The position numbers were made by a program, and so were the translations under genes. From NCBI GenBank assembly GCA_033856275.1, contig JAWVFJ010000013.1, positions 1 to 64,000 of the forward strand: a stretch of 64,000 nt of DNA, written 5' to 3'. The DNA is from VRUE01 sp033856275 (GTDB lineage Bacteria; Actinomycetota; Thermoleophilia; Solirubrobacterales; 70-9). Positions 33,325 to 42,038 of the stretch are shown piece by piece. Below the pieces are notes generated by a model. The model saw only the letters and a program-made list of their open reading frames with translations. It did no database searches and was not told where the DNA came from. Position 1 is the stretch's first letter, and each line of letters starts with the position of its first letter.

Positions 33325-33954
33325 TTATGGCTCGATCAGCCCACGGCGGATCGCGTAGCGAACCAGCTCGACGCGGTCGCGCATGCCGAGCTTGCGCATC
33401 GCGTTTGCGCGATGGTTCTCGACCGTCTTTTCGGAGAGGTGGAGGATCTCGGCGATCTGCCTCGTCGTGTGGGCCTCGGCAACCAGCTTCACCACTTCTT
33501 CCTCGCGCGGCGTCAACTCCTCTTCGCCGCTGGAGCCACGCTCGAGCACATCCTTGATCAGCGTCCGCTGCGCCTCGGGCGTGAGGAATGGCTCGCCCCG
33601 CTCAACCGCGCGAATCGCCGCCAGCAGGTCGGTGTCGGCCTGCGCCTTCAGCACGTAGCCGGAAGCGCCGGCCTTGAGCGCCTCGAAGAGGTAGCGCTCG
33701 TCGTCGTGCATGGAGAGGATCAGCACCGAGACCTCAGGCGCCTGGCGCTTGATCTCCCGCGTCGCTTGCAGGCCGGTCAGCTTCGGCATCTTCACGTCGA
33801 GGATCGCCAGGTCGGGCCGCTCGCGAACGGCAAGCTCCCGCGCCTCGGCGCCGTCGGCGGCCTCCGCCACGACCTCGATGTCGGGCTGGCGCTCGAGCAG
33901 CAGTCGGATGCCGGAGCGGACGATCCCGTGGTCGTCTGCGATTAGCACTTTCAT
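33325..33954 (-). CDS. NarL/LuxR-family response regulator
   Basis: 209 residues from ATG 33954. Receiver domain: MKVLIADDHGIVRSGIRLLL with the acidic pair, phospho-acceptor Asp in AILDVKMPKLTG, and the conserved Lys in YVLKAQAD. The C-terminal LuxR helix-turn-helix is LTPREEEVVKLVAEA, TTRQIAEILHLSEKTVENHR. Its probable kinase is the minus-strand gene at 34915, separated by an opposite-strand AbiEi/DUF559 gene. Confidence 0.93.
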   Translation of the reverse strand: MKVLIADDHGIVRSGIRLLLERQPDIEVVAEAADGAEARELAVRERPDLAILDVKMPKLTGLQATREIKRQAPEVSVLILSMHDDERYLFEALKAGASGYVLKAQADTDLLAAIRAVERGEPFLTPEAQRTLIKDVLERGSSGEEELTPREEEVVKLVAEAHTTRQIAEILHLSEKTVENHRANAMRKLGMRDRVELVRYAIRRGLIEP

Positions 33955-34012
33955 CGGCTCAGTCTCCCAATTGAAGAGGGAGGGATTGCGGGCCTGGCGA
34001 CTTATCCGTGAA

Positions 34013-34918
34013 ATGGACGGGAAAGTCGCCAGGCCCGATGCCCTCATCGCAAAGATCGCCGAAAGGCAGCACGGGGTGATCGCCACAGCTCAAGCGCGCG
34101 GTGCGGGAGTAAGCGACGACGCGCTACGGGCGCGAGTGCTAGCCGGCCGCTTGCACCGAATGCATCGGGGGGTCTACGCCGTGGGGCACGCGATGCTCTC
34201 CCCCAGGGGGCGCTGGATGGCAGCCGTTCTCGCTCTGGGCGGGGGATCTGCTCGCGGTGCTTCCGTCCTCGCCTACTGGGGCGCGGCGCTGAGTCATCGC
34301 AGCGCTACCTCCCTTTGGGAGCTTCTGCCAGTTGGGGAGGGCCCGGTTGACGTCACCGTCCGGGGTGGTAGCGGGAAGGCAAGGAGAGGCGGTATCCGGG
34401 TGCACCGATCGCAAACCCTCATGACTGCTCATGTGACCCTTCGATGCGGCATCCCAGTCACGACCCCGGCACGGACGATCGCGGACCTGCGCAAGGCGAT
34501 CTCGACCGGCCAGACTGGTGCTATTGCCGGCCGCGAGCTGCGTACGGCGATCCGCCAGGCGAACGTACTCGGCCTGCCGATCGGCGACGACGATGCAGAG
34601 GATCGGACCCGCAGCGACTTGGAGGGAGACTTTTTGCGGCTATGCCGCCGCCATCGACTGCCTCGACCCGAGGTCAACGTACGCGTCGGCCCCTACCTCG
34701 TCGATTTCCTATGGAGAGAGAGGCAACTGGCGGTGGAAACCGACAGCTACCTCTATCACCGTGGCAAAACAGCGTTTCAGGACGATCGCGGTCGTGAACT
34801 GGGCCTGATGCGCCGCGGTTTCGAGGTGCTGCGCCTCTCCGAACACCAACTGGACGAGGAGCCGGCTCGGGTGGCGGAGACTTTGGCCGCCAGGCTGGCT
34901 GGCAGGCAAAGCAGCTAA
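34013..34918 (+). CDS. AbiEi-like and DUF559 fusion protein
   Basis: 301 residues from ATG 34013. The N-terminal 60 residues (IAERQHGVIATAQARGAGVS, DDALRARVLAGRLHRMHRGV, YAVG) match the AbiEi-type antitoxin winged helix. The C-terminal DUF559 module is a compact PD-(D/E)XK-like fold: RPEVNVRVGPYLVDFLWRE, LAVETDSYLYHRGKTAF, and GFEVLRLSEHQLD. Such proteins are numerous in soil actinobacteria with unknown roles; a defence or mobility link is inferred from the parts. No cognate AbiEii toxin is nearby. Confidence 0.8.
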   Translation: MDGKVARPDALIAKIAERQHGVIATAQARGAGVSDDALRARVLAGRLHRMHRGVYAVGHAMLSPRGRWMAAVLALGGGSARGASVLAYWGAALSHRSATSLWELLPVGEGPVDVTVRGGSGKARRGGIRVHRSQTLMTAHVTLRCGIPVTTPARTIADLRKAISTGQTGAIAGRELRTAIRQANVLGLPIGDDDAEDRTRSDLEGDFLRLCRRHRLPRPEVNVRVGPYLVDFLWRERQLAVETDSYLYHRGKTAFQDDRGRELGLMRRGFEVLRLSEHQLDEEPARVAETLAARLAGRQSS

Positions 34919-35862
34919 GCGGGATCGGGAGGCAGGGCTGGGACGACGAGGCGGACGGTGGTGCCGCGACCCGGCCGCGACTCGATCGTCAACTCGCCGC
35001 CGATCAGCAGCGCCCGCTCGCGCATCCCGGCGATGCCCAGGCCGCCCTCGGACTCGTCAAAGGCAAAGCCGCGGCCGTCATCGGCTACGTCGAGAGCGAC
35101 GCCGCCATCCTCGCGACGGCGAAGCGTCACCGATACTCGGCTCGCCTCGCTGTGACGGACAGCGTTGGAAAGCGCCTCCTGCGCCACCCGGTAGACGACC
35201 AACTGTGCGTCGCCGCCGAGGTCGGCGAGTTGCCCCTCAGCGGTGAACTCCGCTTCGACCTCACCGCGGCCGATCTGCTCCACCTGGCCCGCGATCGCCG
35301 CTGCCAGGCCGAGGTCATCGAGCGCTGTGGGCCGCAGTTGGCGCGCCAGCGAGAGCAGCTCGCGCATCGCCTGGTTGGCGAGGGCCTTTGTCTCATCGAG
35401 CTCTTCCTCGAGACCTGGGGGAGCCGCCGCTCGCACCGCCTCGAGGCGCAGCAGCAGGCCCGTCAGCGACTGGTTTACCTCGTCGTGCAGGTCACGCGCG
35501 ACGCGGGCACGCTCCTGCTCCTGCGCCTGCAGCGCCGCGCTCCCCGCCCTGCGCCGCTCCGCCTCCAAGCGTCGCATCATCCGCAGAAAGGCAAGCTCGA
35601 TCCGCTCAACCTCCTCGGTCTCGCCGACGCCGTCGATCGAATGGGGCAGCGGGCCTGGGCGGCTCAGGTCGACCTTCTCCATCTCCTCGATCAGCCGCTC
35701 CAGCGGGGCGCGGCGGCGTCGCATCAGGAGCAGGCTGACGACGAAGCCAGCTACCGCGCCCAAAAGCAGGATCACCGCGATCGTCATCGTGGGGCCACCG
35801 ATCGCATCGGCCAAGCCTAGGTGGTTCCACCACCCCCAATAGGGGATGCCACCTATGGTCAC
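34915..35862 (-). CDS. NarX-type sensor histidine kinase
   Basis: About 315 residues from GTG 35862; ATG 35787 is an alternative and longer frames collide with htpX. A membrane segment, TIAVILLLGAVAGFVVSLLL, is followed by a HAMP-like linker. The HisKA_3 phospho-His is in RVARDLHDEVNQSLTGLL. The ATPase blocks are EALSNAVRHSEAS (N box), VADDGRGF and GGLGIAGMRERA. There is almost no extracellular part, so it may sense the membrane or a partner. It pairs with the response regulator at 33325. Confidence 0.9.
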   Translation of the reverse strand: MTIGGIPYWGWWNHLGLADAIGGPTMTIAVILLLGAVAGFVVSLLLMRRRRAPLERLIEEMEKVDLSRPGPLPHSIDGVGETEEVERIELAFLRMMRRLEAERRRAGSAALQAQEQERARVARDLHDEVNQSLTGLLLRLEAVRAAAPPGLEEELDETKALANQAMRELLSLARQLRPTALDDLGLAAAIAGQVEQIGRGEVEAEFTAEGQLADLGGDAQLVVYRVAQEALSNAVRHSEASRVSVTLRRREDGGVALDVADDGRGFAFDESEGGLGIAGMRERALLIGGELTIESRPGRGTTVRLVVPALPPDPA

Positions 35863-35915
35863 GACGCCCCCGCACGTCCATACTGGGACGACCACACGAA
35901 CGAGGAGCTGACCGC

Positions 35916-36776
35916 ATGACCACAACCAAGCAATCCACCTGGGGCGCGACGATCCGCACGACGGTCCTGATGGCATCCCTCTCGGGGCTGCTTGTCGTCA
36001 TCGGCGCCCTGATCGGAGGCGCAAGCACCGCGATTCTCTTCCTCGGCATCGCCTTCCTGATCAACTTCTTCTCCTACTTCTTCAGCGACAAGATGGCACT
36101 GGCGATGAGCCGCGCCAAACCGATTGACGAGTCCGAAGCGCCGCGGCTCTACCAGATCGTCCGCGAACTGACGACCCGTGCCGGCTTGCCGATGCCACGC
36201 CTCTACATGATTCCCCAGGACCAGCCCAACGCTTTCGCCACCGGCCGCAACCCCAAACACTCGGCGGTCGCCGTCACGCGGGGCATCACCAAACTGCTCT
36301 CCGAGGACGAGCTGCGGGGCGTGCTCGCGCATGAGCTCACCCACATCCGCAACCGCGACATCTTGATTCAGTCGGTTGCCTCCAGCATCGGCGCCGCGAT
36401 CACCTATATCGCCTACATGCTGCTCTGGTTCGGCAACGACAATGAATCGCCGCTTGCCCTTGTCGGCCAATTGGCGACCTTCCTGTTGGCGCCGATCGCT
36501 GCCTCGATCATCCAGCTGGCGATCTCGCGCCAGCGCGAGTACGCCGCTGACGCCGGCGGAGCGGAAATCTGCGGCAATCCCGAGTCCCTCGCCAGCGCCC
36601 TGTTGCGCCTCGAGCAGGGGGCGAAAGCGATTCCGATGCAGGTCAACCAGGCGGCAGAGCCGCTCTACATCGTCAAGCCCTTCGCCAGCAAGGGCATCGC
36701 CGGCCTCTTCTCGACCCACCCCCCGATCGAGGAGCGGGTCAAAAGGCTGCGTCAGATGCGCCCCAGCCTCGGCTGA
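35916..36776 (+). CDS. htpX: Membrane zinc protease HtpX
   Basis: 286 residues. M48 metalloprotease of membrane protein quality control. Two N-terminal membrane spans (TVLMASLSGLLVVIGALIGG, ILFLGIAFLINFFSYFFS), the HEXXH site VLAHELTHIRNRDI, and the third ligand Glu in SRQREYAADAGGAEI. Ends FSTHPPIEERVKRL as usual for HtpX. Divergent from the sensor kinase gene. Confidence 0.95.
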   Translation: MTTTKQSTWGATIRTTVLMASLSGLLVVIGALIGGASTAILFLGIAFLINFFSYFFSDKMALAMSRAKPIDESEAPRLYQIVRELTTRAGLPMPRLYMIPQDQPNAFATGRNPKHSAVAVTRGITKLLSEDELRGVLAHELTHIRNRDILIQSVASSIGAAITYIAYMLLWFGNDNESPLALVGQLATFLLAPIAASIIQLAISRQREYAADAGGAEICGNPESLASALLRLEQGAKAIPMQVNQAAEPLYIVKPFASKGIAGLFSTHPPIEERVKRLRQMRPSLG

Positions 36777-36781
36777 CCGCT

Positions 36782-36801
36782 CGCTATACTTTTTGAAGTA
36801 A
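36782..36801 (+). promoter_or_regulatory. Shared 20-bp promoter/operator motif, copy 1
   Basis: CGCTATACTTTTTGAAGTAA, identical to 38332-38351. It contains TATACT (possible -10) and the inverted repeat TACTT-TTTG-AAGTA. It lies 33 bases before the moeZ-like ATG. Confidence 0.6.
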
Positions 36802-36834
36802 AAGCCGATCCGGATTTGGGGATTTGATTCAGGC

Positions 36835-37995
36835 ATGGCGACTGAGGCGACGACCAAGCGACAGGTCGAGGAGATCGAGCCGTTCGAGGCTGCGCGGGAG
36901 ATCGAGGGCGGCGACGTCGTCCTGATCGACACCCGCGAGCCCCACGAGTACCAGGAGGCCCACCTCGAGAACGGCAAGCTCGTCCCCCCGGGCCTACTCC
37001 GCGACGAAATCGCCAGCGCGGCTCCCGACAAGTCCGCCCGCACGATTCTCTACTGCCGCAGCGGCAACCGCTCTTACAAGGCGGCCGAGCAGCTGCAGGC
37101 GCTCGGCTACGCAGACGTCGCCTCGATGGCCGGCGGCATTCTCGCCTGGCAGGAGCAGGGGCTGCCGGTCCTCGCCACCGAGGGGATGACGCCTGAGCAG
37201 CGCGACCGCTACTCGCGCCACACACTGTTGCCCGAGGTCGGGGTCGACGGCCAGCTCAAGATGCTCAACGCGAAAGTGCTGCTGCTCGGTGCAGGCGGGC
37301 TCGGCGCGCCGACGGCGCTCTACCTCGCCGCGGCTGGGATCGGCACGATCGGACTGGTCGACGACGACGTCGTCGACGCCTCCAACCTGCAGCGCCAGGT
37401 GATCCACAACACCGAACGGATCGGCACTCCCAAGACCGAGTCGGCGCGCCTTACGATCGAAGCGCTCAACCCCGACGTCAAAGTCATCGAGCATCGCCTC
37501 CGCCTCGACGCCGAGAACATCCTCGGGATCATCGAGGACTACGACGTGATCGTCGACGGGGCCGACAACTTCCCCACCCGCTACCTGCTCAACGACGCTT
37601 CGGTGCGCCTGCGCAAGCCGGTTGTCTCCGCCTCGATCCTCAGCTTCGACGGCCAGATCTCGACCTTCGTCCCCTTCGAGGGCCCCTGCTACCGCTGCCT
37701 CTACCCGACGCCGCCGCCGCCCGAGCTGGCGCCGAGTTGCTCCGCCAACGGGGTGCTCGGGGTGATGGCGGGGACGATGGGCACCCTGCAGGCCAACGAG
37801 GTGTTGAAGCTGGTGATGGGGATCGGCGAGCCGCTGGTCGGCCGCCTGCTGCTCTACGAGGCCCTCGGCACCCGCTTCACCGAGCTCAAGGTCCGCCGCG
37901 ACCCGGAGTGCCCGATCTGCGGTGAGAACGCGCCCGAGATTCCGGAGTCGGAGATGGGCCAGTTCCCCGACTACGCCGCCTTCTGCGCCGGCTGA
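36835..37995 (+). CDS. Rhodanese-ThiF/MoeB sulfurtransferase-adenylyltransferase
   Basis: 386 residues. An N-terminal rhodanese domain (LIDTREPHEYQEAHLEN, catalytic Cys in ILYCRSGNRSYKAA) is fused to a C-terminal E1-like adenylyltransferase (VLLLGAGGLGAPTALYLAAA, RQVIHNTERIG, DGADNFPTRYLLND). Zinc cysteines are CYRC and CPIC; the catalytic Cys region is PSCSANGVLG. It adenylates and sulfurylates the C-terminus of a carrier such as CysO. In mycobacterial MoeZ the order is E1 then rhodanese; here the rhodanese comes first. Confidence 0.9.
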   Translation: MATEATTKRQVEEIEPFEAAREIEGGDVVLIDTREPHEYQEAHLENGKLVPPGLLRDEIASAAPDKSARTILYCRSGNRSYKAAEQLQALGYADVASMAGGILAWQEQGLPVLATEGMTPEQRDRYSRHTLLPEVGVDGQLKMLNAKVLLLGAGGLGAPTALYLAAAGIGTIGLVDDDVVDASNLQRQVIHNTERIGTPKTESARLTIEALNPDVKVIEHRLRLDAENILGIIEDYDVIVDGADNFPTRYLLNDASVRLRKPVVSASILSFDGQISTFVPFEGPCYRCLYPTPPPPELAPSCSANGVLGVMAGTMGTLQANEVLKLVMGIGEPLVGRLLLYEALGTRFTELKVRRDPECPICGENAPEIPESEMGQFPDYAAFCAG

Positions 37996-38022
37996 CGGCC
38001 GCCTCGACTAGGATCGCGGCCG

Positions 38023-38295
38023 ATGGCGACCGTTCGCATACCCCCGGTGCTGCGCCCGCAGACGGGTGGGCAGCCCGAGGTCGAGGCTGCCGGTTCTGAC
38101 GTCGGCGAGGTTCTGCGCGCCCTCACCGCCGAGTATCCCGGCACCGAGGAGCAGCTCTTCGGCGAGGACGGCGACCTCAATCGCTACGTCAACGTCTATC
38201 TCAACGACGAGGACGTTCGGGTCCTCGACGGCCTGGGTACCACGGTCAAGGACGGCGACACAGTCGTCATCCTGCCGGCGATGGCCGGCGGTTGA
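38023..38295 (+). CDS. cysO: Sulfur carrier protein CysO (MoaD/ThiS fold)
   Basis: 90-residue ubiquitin-fold carrier ending VVILPAMAGG, with the Gly-Gly tail needed for thiocarboxylation. Placement between the moeZ-like and cysM genes makes it CysO rather than MoaD or ThiS. The start ATG 38023 gives MATVRIPPVLRPQTGGQPEV. Confidence 0.9.
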   Translation: MATVRIPPVLRPQTGGQPEVEAAGSDVGEVLRALTAEYPGTEEQLFGEDGDLNRYVNVYLNDEDVRVLDGLGTTVKDGDTVVILPAMAGG

Positions 38296-38331
38296 AAAAG
38301 CCTTCGTAATTCCCCACGGGTGGGAACCCGA

Positions 38332-38351
38332 CGCTATACTTTTTGAAGTAA
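38332..38351 (+). promoter_or_regulatory. Shared 20-bp promoter/operator motif, copy 2
   Basis: Identical to 36782-36801. It lies 14 bases before the cysM ATG, in the gap after cysO. Exact identity over 20 bases before two genes of one pathway points to common regulation. Confidence 0.6.
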
Positions 38352-38365
38352 GGGACTGGCGAGCG

Positions 38366-39325
38366 ATGTCTGAACTTCTCAACCGACCCTGCGGGGGCCG
38401 CTTCGGCAACATCGTCGAGTCGATCGGCAACACGCCGCTGGTCGAGCTGCCGCGCCTCTCTCCCAACCCCGACGTTCGCATCTACGCCAAGCTCGAGGGC
38501 CACAACCCGACCGGCTCGGTCAAGGACCGCGTCGCCAAGGCGATGATCGAGTCGGCTGAGGCCGAGGGCCTGATCGAACCGGGCCAGACGATCCTCGAGC
38601 CGACCTCGGGCAACACCGGCATCGCCTTGGGGATGATCTGCCGCCGCAAGGGCTACAAGCTGAAGGTGGTGATGCCTGACAACGTCACCGAGGAGCGCAG
38701 CCAGCTGCTCTCGATGTACGGGGCGGAGATCGTCTACTCGGAGGGCGCCAAGGGATCCAATGGCGCGGTCGAGGTCGCGCTGGAGATGGCCAAGGACTCG
38801 CAGTACTACATGCCCTACCAGTACGGCAACGAGGCAAATCCGCGCGCCCACTACGAGGGCACTGCGCCGGAGATCCTCGAAGAGCTCGATGAAGTGACTG
38901 CTTTCGTCGGTGGCCTCGGCACTGGCGGCACCCTGATGGGCAACGGCCGGCGCCTCAAAGAGGAGAACCCGGACACGCTGATCGTCGCCGCCGAGCCGAT
39001 GCAGGGCGAGCTGGTCCAGGGCTTGCGGTCCCTGGACGACGGCTTCATCCCGCCGATCATCGACCTCTCGATCCTCGACCGCAAGATCATGGTCTCCAAC
39101 CGCGACGCGATCGTCTGGACCAAGAAACTGCTCGACGAGGAGGGCGTCTTCGCCGGCGTCTCATCCGGCGCGATCGCCGCGATCGCCGCCCGCATCGCCG
39201 GCGAGCTCGAGGGCGGCAACGTCGTCTTCCTCATCCCCGACGACGGCTGGAAGTACCTCTCCTCCGGCGTGTACACCAAGCCGATCGAGGAGATCGAAAA
39301 CCTCGACTCCACTGTTTGGTGGTAG
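38366..39325 (+). CDS. cysM: Cysteine synthase, CysO-dependent type (CysM)
   Basis: 319 residues. PLP Lys in HNPTGSVKDRVA, phosphate loop PTSGNTGIALG, and substrate loop GLGTGGTLMGNG. The C-terminus ends DSTVWW, resembling the extended tail by which CysM admits thiocarboxylated CysO. It replaces the acetyl/phospho leaving group of activated serine with sulfur from CysO. The clustering with cysO supports this over sulfide-dependent CysK. Confidence 0.93.
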   Translation: MSELLNRPCGGRFGNIVESIGNTPLVELPRLSPNPDVRIYAKLEGHNPTGSVKDRVAKAMIESAEAEGLIEPGQTILEPTSGNTGIALGMICRRKGYKLKVVMPDNVTEERSQLLSMYGAEIVYSEGAKGSNGAVEVALEMAKDSQYYMPYQYGNEANPRAHYEGTAPEILEELDEVTAFVGGLGTGGTLMGNGRRLKEENPDTLIVAAEPMQGELVQGLRSLDDGFIPPIIDLSILDRKIMVSNRDAIVWTKKLLDEEGVFAGVSSGAIAAIAARIAGELEGGNVVFLIPDDGWKYLSSGVYTKPIEEIENLDSTVWW

Positions 39326-39422
39326 TTCGCCTTAGCTAGCCGGACCGCAACTCATCTCGCTCGCCGTGGTTTGAGCGGCCAGCACGCTTGATCGAATTCA
39401 ACTAATGCAGGGGGAGAGGCTC

Positions 39423-40928
39423 TTGAAGGCTTGGCGATTCGTCTCAGTGCTGGCGCTGACGGGCAGCCTTCTAGCCGCGCACTGCGCCAGCGCGGCTGCG
39501 GCACCCGGGGATCTCGACCGGACCTTCGGCCGCGGCGGCGTGGCGGAGCTGCCGTTCGACCCGTACGTGCACGCGCTGGCAAGGGACGTCGTCGCCGCGC
39601 CGGACGGGAAGCTCTTCGTGCTGCGCAGCCGTTCCGCGTGCGGCTTCCAGTGCCCGACGGTCGAACGCCTCCGGCCCGACGGCACCGTCGATGAGACGTT
39701 CGGCTCGGGCGGGGTCGTTGGCCTCGAGGCTGGTGGGTTGGGCTCATTCGAGGGATCGCTCGCGATGACGCCGGACGGGAAGGTGCTTGTGGCGACCTTC
39801 AACCGCCTCGGCTACCTGACGCGGCTGAACCCAGACGGGAGCATCGACAGCTCGTTCGGGGAAGGGGGCTCGCTGACGTTTGGACGGGCCGCGCCGATCG
39901 ATTCCAACGACCGCTCCCGCGTCTATGGCGTCCAGGTCGCCGTGGACCCCGGCGGCAAGGTGGTCCTGGGGGTCGATCAGGGCACCCCGAGCGGATCCTC
40001 CGTCCTCGAGCTGTCGCGATACGTGGAGAACGGCGTCCCGGATCCGAGCTTCGGTGGGGGCAAGCCGGTCGGCACTGCTGTGGAAGGAGGGTGGGCGGGG
40101 CTTGCGCTCTTCGACGACGCCCGCATCGCGGTTGCCGGCGCACCGTGCTGCTCTCAGCCCGCGCCGATACAGGTCGCGCGACTGCTGGGGAGTGGGGCTG
40201 CCGACCCCGGATTCGGTGGCTCCGGCCTGAGTCTGGTCGACAGGGGACTTCGGATCCACGTGGCGGCCGTTCTGCCCCGTAGCAACGGCGGCGTCGACCT
40301 GGTTGCCTCCAGGGAAGGCGGCTACGACGGCGCCTTCGCCCTCAGGTTCCGGCCTGACGGCAGCCTCGACCCGGCGTTCGGGCGCGGCGGTGTCCTTTCG
40401 CTCAACACTGCCTTCTCCTGGGTATCCGCCGCGTTGGTGGATCGCCACGGCCGTCTCGTGATCGTTGGCACGTCGAGGACCGATCCCGCGACGATTGGCG
40501 GATCTGGCCTGCTCGCCGTCCTGCGCCTGCGACCCGACGGTCGCGTCGATCGGACTTTCAACGGTGGCGTGCGGGCTCGGCTGCTCCGGCTGCGGAGCGC
40601 CGACGCCCTCGCCGGCACGTTTGGGCACGATGGTCGGATCGTGGTGCTGACGGGGACTGGGACATGCGTGCGCTCCTGCACCGCGTTTCACTCGCATCTC
40701 GTGCAGTACATCGGCGGATCGAGCTCCGCTCGCTGCCTTGGCCGGCGAGCGACGATCGTCGGCACGCGCCGCCGCGACGTGCTGAGGGGAACTCCGCGCC
40801 GCGACGTGATCGCCACGCTTGGCGGTGACGACACCGTCCGTGCTCTGGGTGGCAACGATCTGATCTGTGGTGGCAGGGGCCTTGACCATCTCTTCGGCGG
40901 ACCGGGCCGCGACCGCGTGCGCCAGTAG
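39423..40928 (+). CDS. Secreted delta-60 repeat protein with RTX-like tail
   Basis: 501 residues from TTG 39423 (ribosome site GGGGAGAGG); ATG 39405 is an alternative. Signal peptide WRFVSVLALTGSLLAAHCAS. The body contains several delta-60 type repeats such as RLNPDGSIDSSFGEGG and RFRPDGSLDPAFGRGG. The C-terminus is RTX-like: GTRRRDVLRGTPRRDVIATL, GGDDTVRALGGNDLICGG, GLDHLFGGPGRDRV, implying calcium-dependent folding outside the cell. Function unknown. Confidence 0.8.
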   Translation: MKAWRFVSVLALTGSLLAAHCASAAAAPGDLDRTFGRGGVAELPFDPYVHALARDVVAAPDGKLFVLRSRSACGFQCPTVERLRPDGTVDETFGSGGVVGLEAGGLGSFEGSLAMTPDGKVLVATFNRLGYLTRLNPDGSIDSSFGEGGSLTFGRAAPIDSNDRSRVYGVQVAVDPGGKVVLGVDQGTPSGSSVLELSRYVENGVPDPSFGGGKPVGTAVEGGWAGLALFDDARIAVAGAPCCSQPAPIQVARLLGSGAADPGFGGSGLSLVDRGLRIHVAAVLPRSNGGVDLVASREGGYDGAFALRFRPDGSLDPAFGRGGVLSLNTAFSWVSAALVDRHGRLVIVGTSRTDPATIGGSGLLAVLRLRPDGRVDRTFNGGVRARLLRLRSADALAGTFGHDGRIVVLTGTGTCVRSCTAFHSHLVQYIGGSSSARCLGRRATIVGTRRRDVLRGTPRRDVIATLGGDDTVRALGGNDLICGGRGLDHLFGGPGRDRVRQ

Positions 40929-40932
40929 CAGC

Positions 40933-41985
40933 TTGCGACGCCATCGCACCTGGCGAGCGCCGGCTGCGCTGCTGCTGTCGGCGCTCGTCCTGGTTTCCAC
41001 TGCCAGGGCCGCCCCCGCCGCTCCCGGCGAGTTCTTCGGCGTCGTGCCCCAGGCCCCGCCCTCGGCCGCCGACTTCGAGCGCATGCGGGGTGTCGTCGGC
41101 ACCGTGCGGGTGCCGGTCGAATGGTTCCGGATTCAGCCCCGCCCCCGCACCTACGATCTCAGCGGGCTGGATGCGATCGTTGGCGAGGCTGCCGATGTCG
41201 GCATCCGCATCCTGCCCTTCGTCTACGGCTCGCCGCGATGGCTCACCGGTGACCCGGCGCATCCGCCGCTCGGCTCGGACCGGGCGCGCCGCGTCTGGGC
41301 GGAGCTGCTCCACCGCCTGGTTCGCCGCTACGGTCCGGGGGGCCTCTTTTGGCAGGGCAGGGAGCGGCCGATGCCGATTCTCAGCTGGCAGGTCTGGAAC
41401 GAGCCCAACTACCTGCTCTTCTGGCGCCCGCACCCCTCGCCACGGGGCTACGCGAAGCTGCTGAAACGCTCGGCGAGGGCGATCCGCGCCATCGACCCCG
41501 ACGCCTCGATCCTTGCCGCTGGCGTCGCGCCGGTCGAGGCCGGAATCAGCCCTTGGGCATTCCTGCGGCGGATGTATCGCGTGCCGGGGGTGCGCCACGA
41601 CTTCGACATCGCCGCCCTGCACCCCTACGCGCCCTACGTGCGCTGGGTCATCGACCAGATCCGCTTTGTAAGGGCCGTGATGGCGGAGGCGGGCGATGGC
41701 CATAAGCCGCTGCAGTTGACCGAGGTGGGGGTCGCCTCCGACGGTGCCTTTCCCAACCCCTTCGACAAGGGTCCTATCGGTCAGGCTTCCTTTCTGCGTA
41801 GGACACTCCGGCTCTCACTCGTGAAGCGTCACCGCTGGCGTCTCGCCGGCATCGACTGGTTTACCTGGAAAGACGCTGCCGCCGCAGACCCTCACTGCGT
41901 CTTCTGCCAGTTTGGCGGCCTATTCGACTCCGCTGGCAGCGCGAAGCCCGCCTGGTGGGCTTTCCGCAGAATCGCGACCCAGTAG
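40933..41985 (+). CDS. Secreted clan GH-A-like glycoside hydrolase
   Basis: About 350 residues from TTG 40933; the open frame extends to GTG 40867, which would overlap the previous gene by 62 bases. Signal peptide APAALLLSALVLVSTARA. TIM-barrel glycosidase features: acid/base Glu in WQVWNEPNYLLFW, nucleophile Glu in LQLTEVGVAS, and a late WFTWKDA strand. Family (GH5/GH39-like) and substrate are unresolved. The signal peptide indicates extracellular sugar breakdown. Confidence 0.75.
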   Translation: MRRHRTWRAPAALLLSALVLVSTARAAPAAPGEFFGVVPQAPPSAADFERMRGVVGTVRVPVEWFRIQPRPRTYDLSGLDAIVGEAADVGIRILPFVYGSPRWLTGDPAHPPLGSDRARRVWAELLHRLVRRYGPGGLFWQGRERPMPILSWQVWNEPNYLLFWRPHPSPRGYAKLLKRSARAIRAIDPDASILAAGVAPVEAGISPWAFLRRMYRVPGVRHDFDIAALHPYAPYVRWVIDQIRFVRAVMAEAGDGHKPLQLTEVGVASDGAFPNPFDKGPIGQASFLRRTLRLSLVKRHRWRLAGIDWFTWKDAAAADPHCVFCQFGGLFDSAGSAKPAWWAFRRIATQ

Positions 41986-42038
41986 ACGCTCGCGCTCGAG
42001 GAGCGACTGCGAGATCGGTCCGCTAGCCTCGCCGCACG

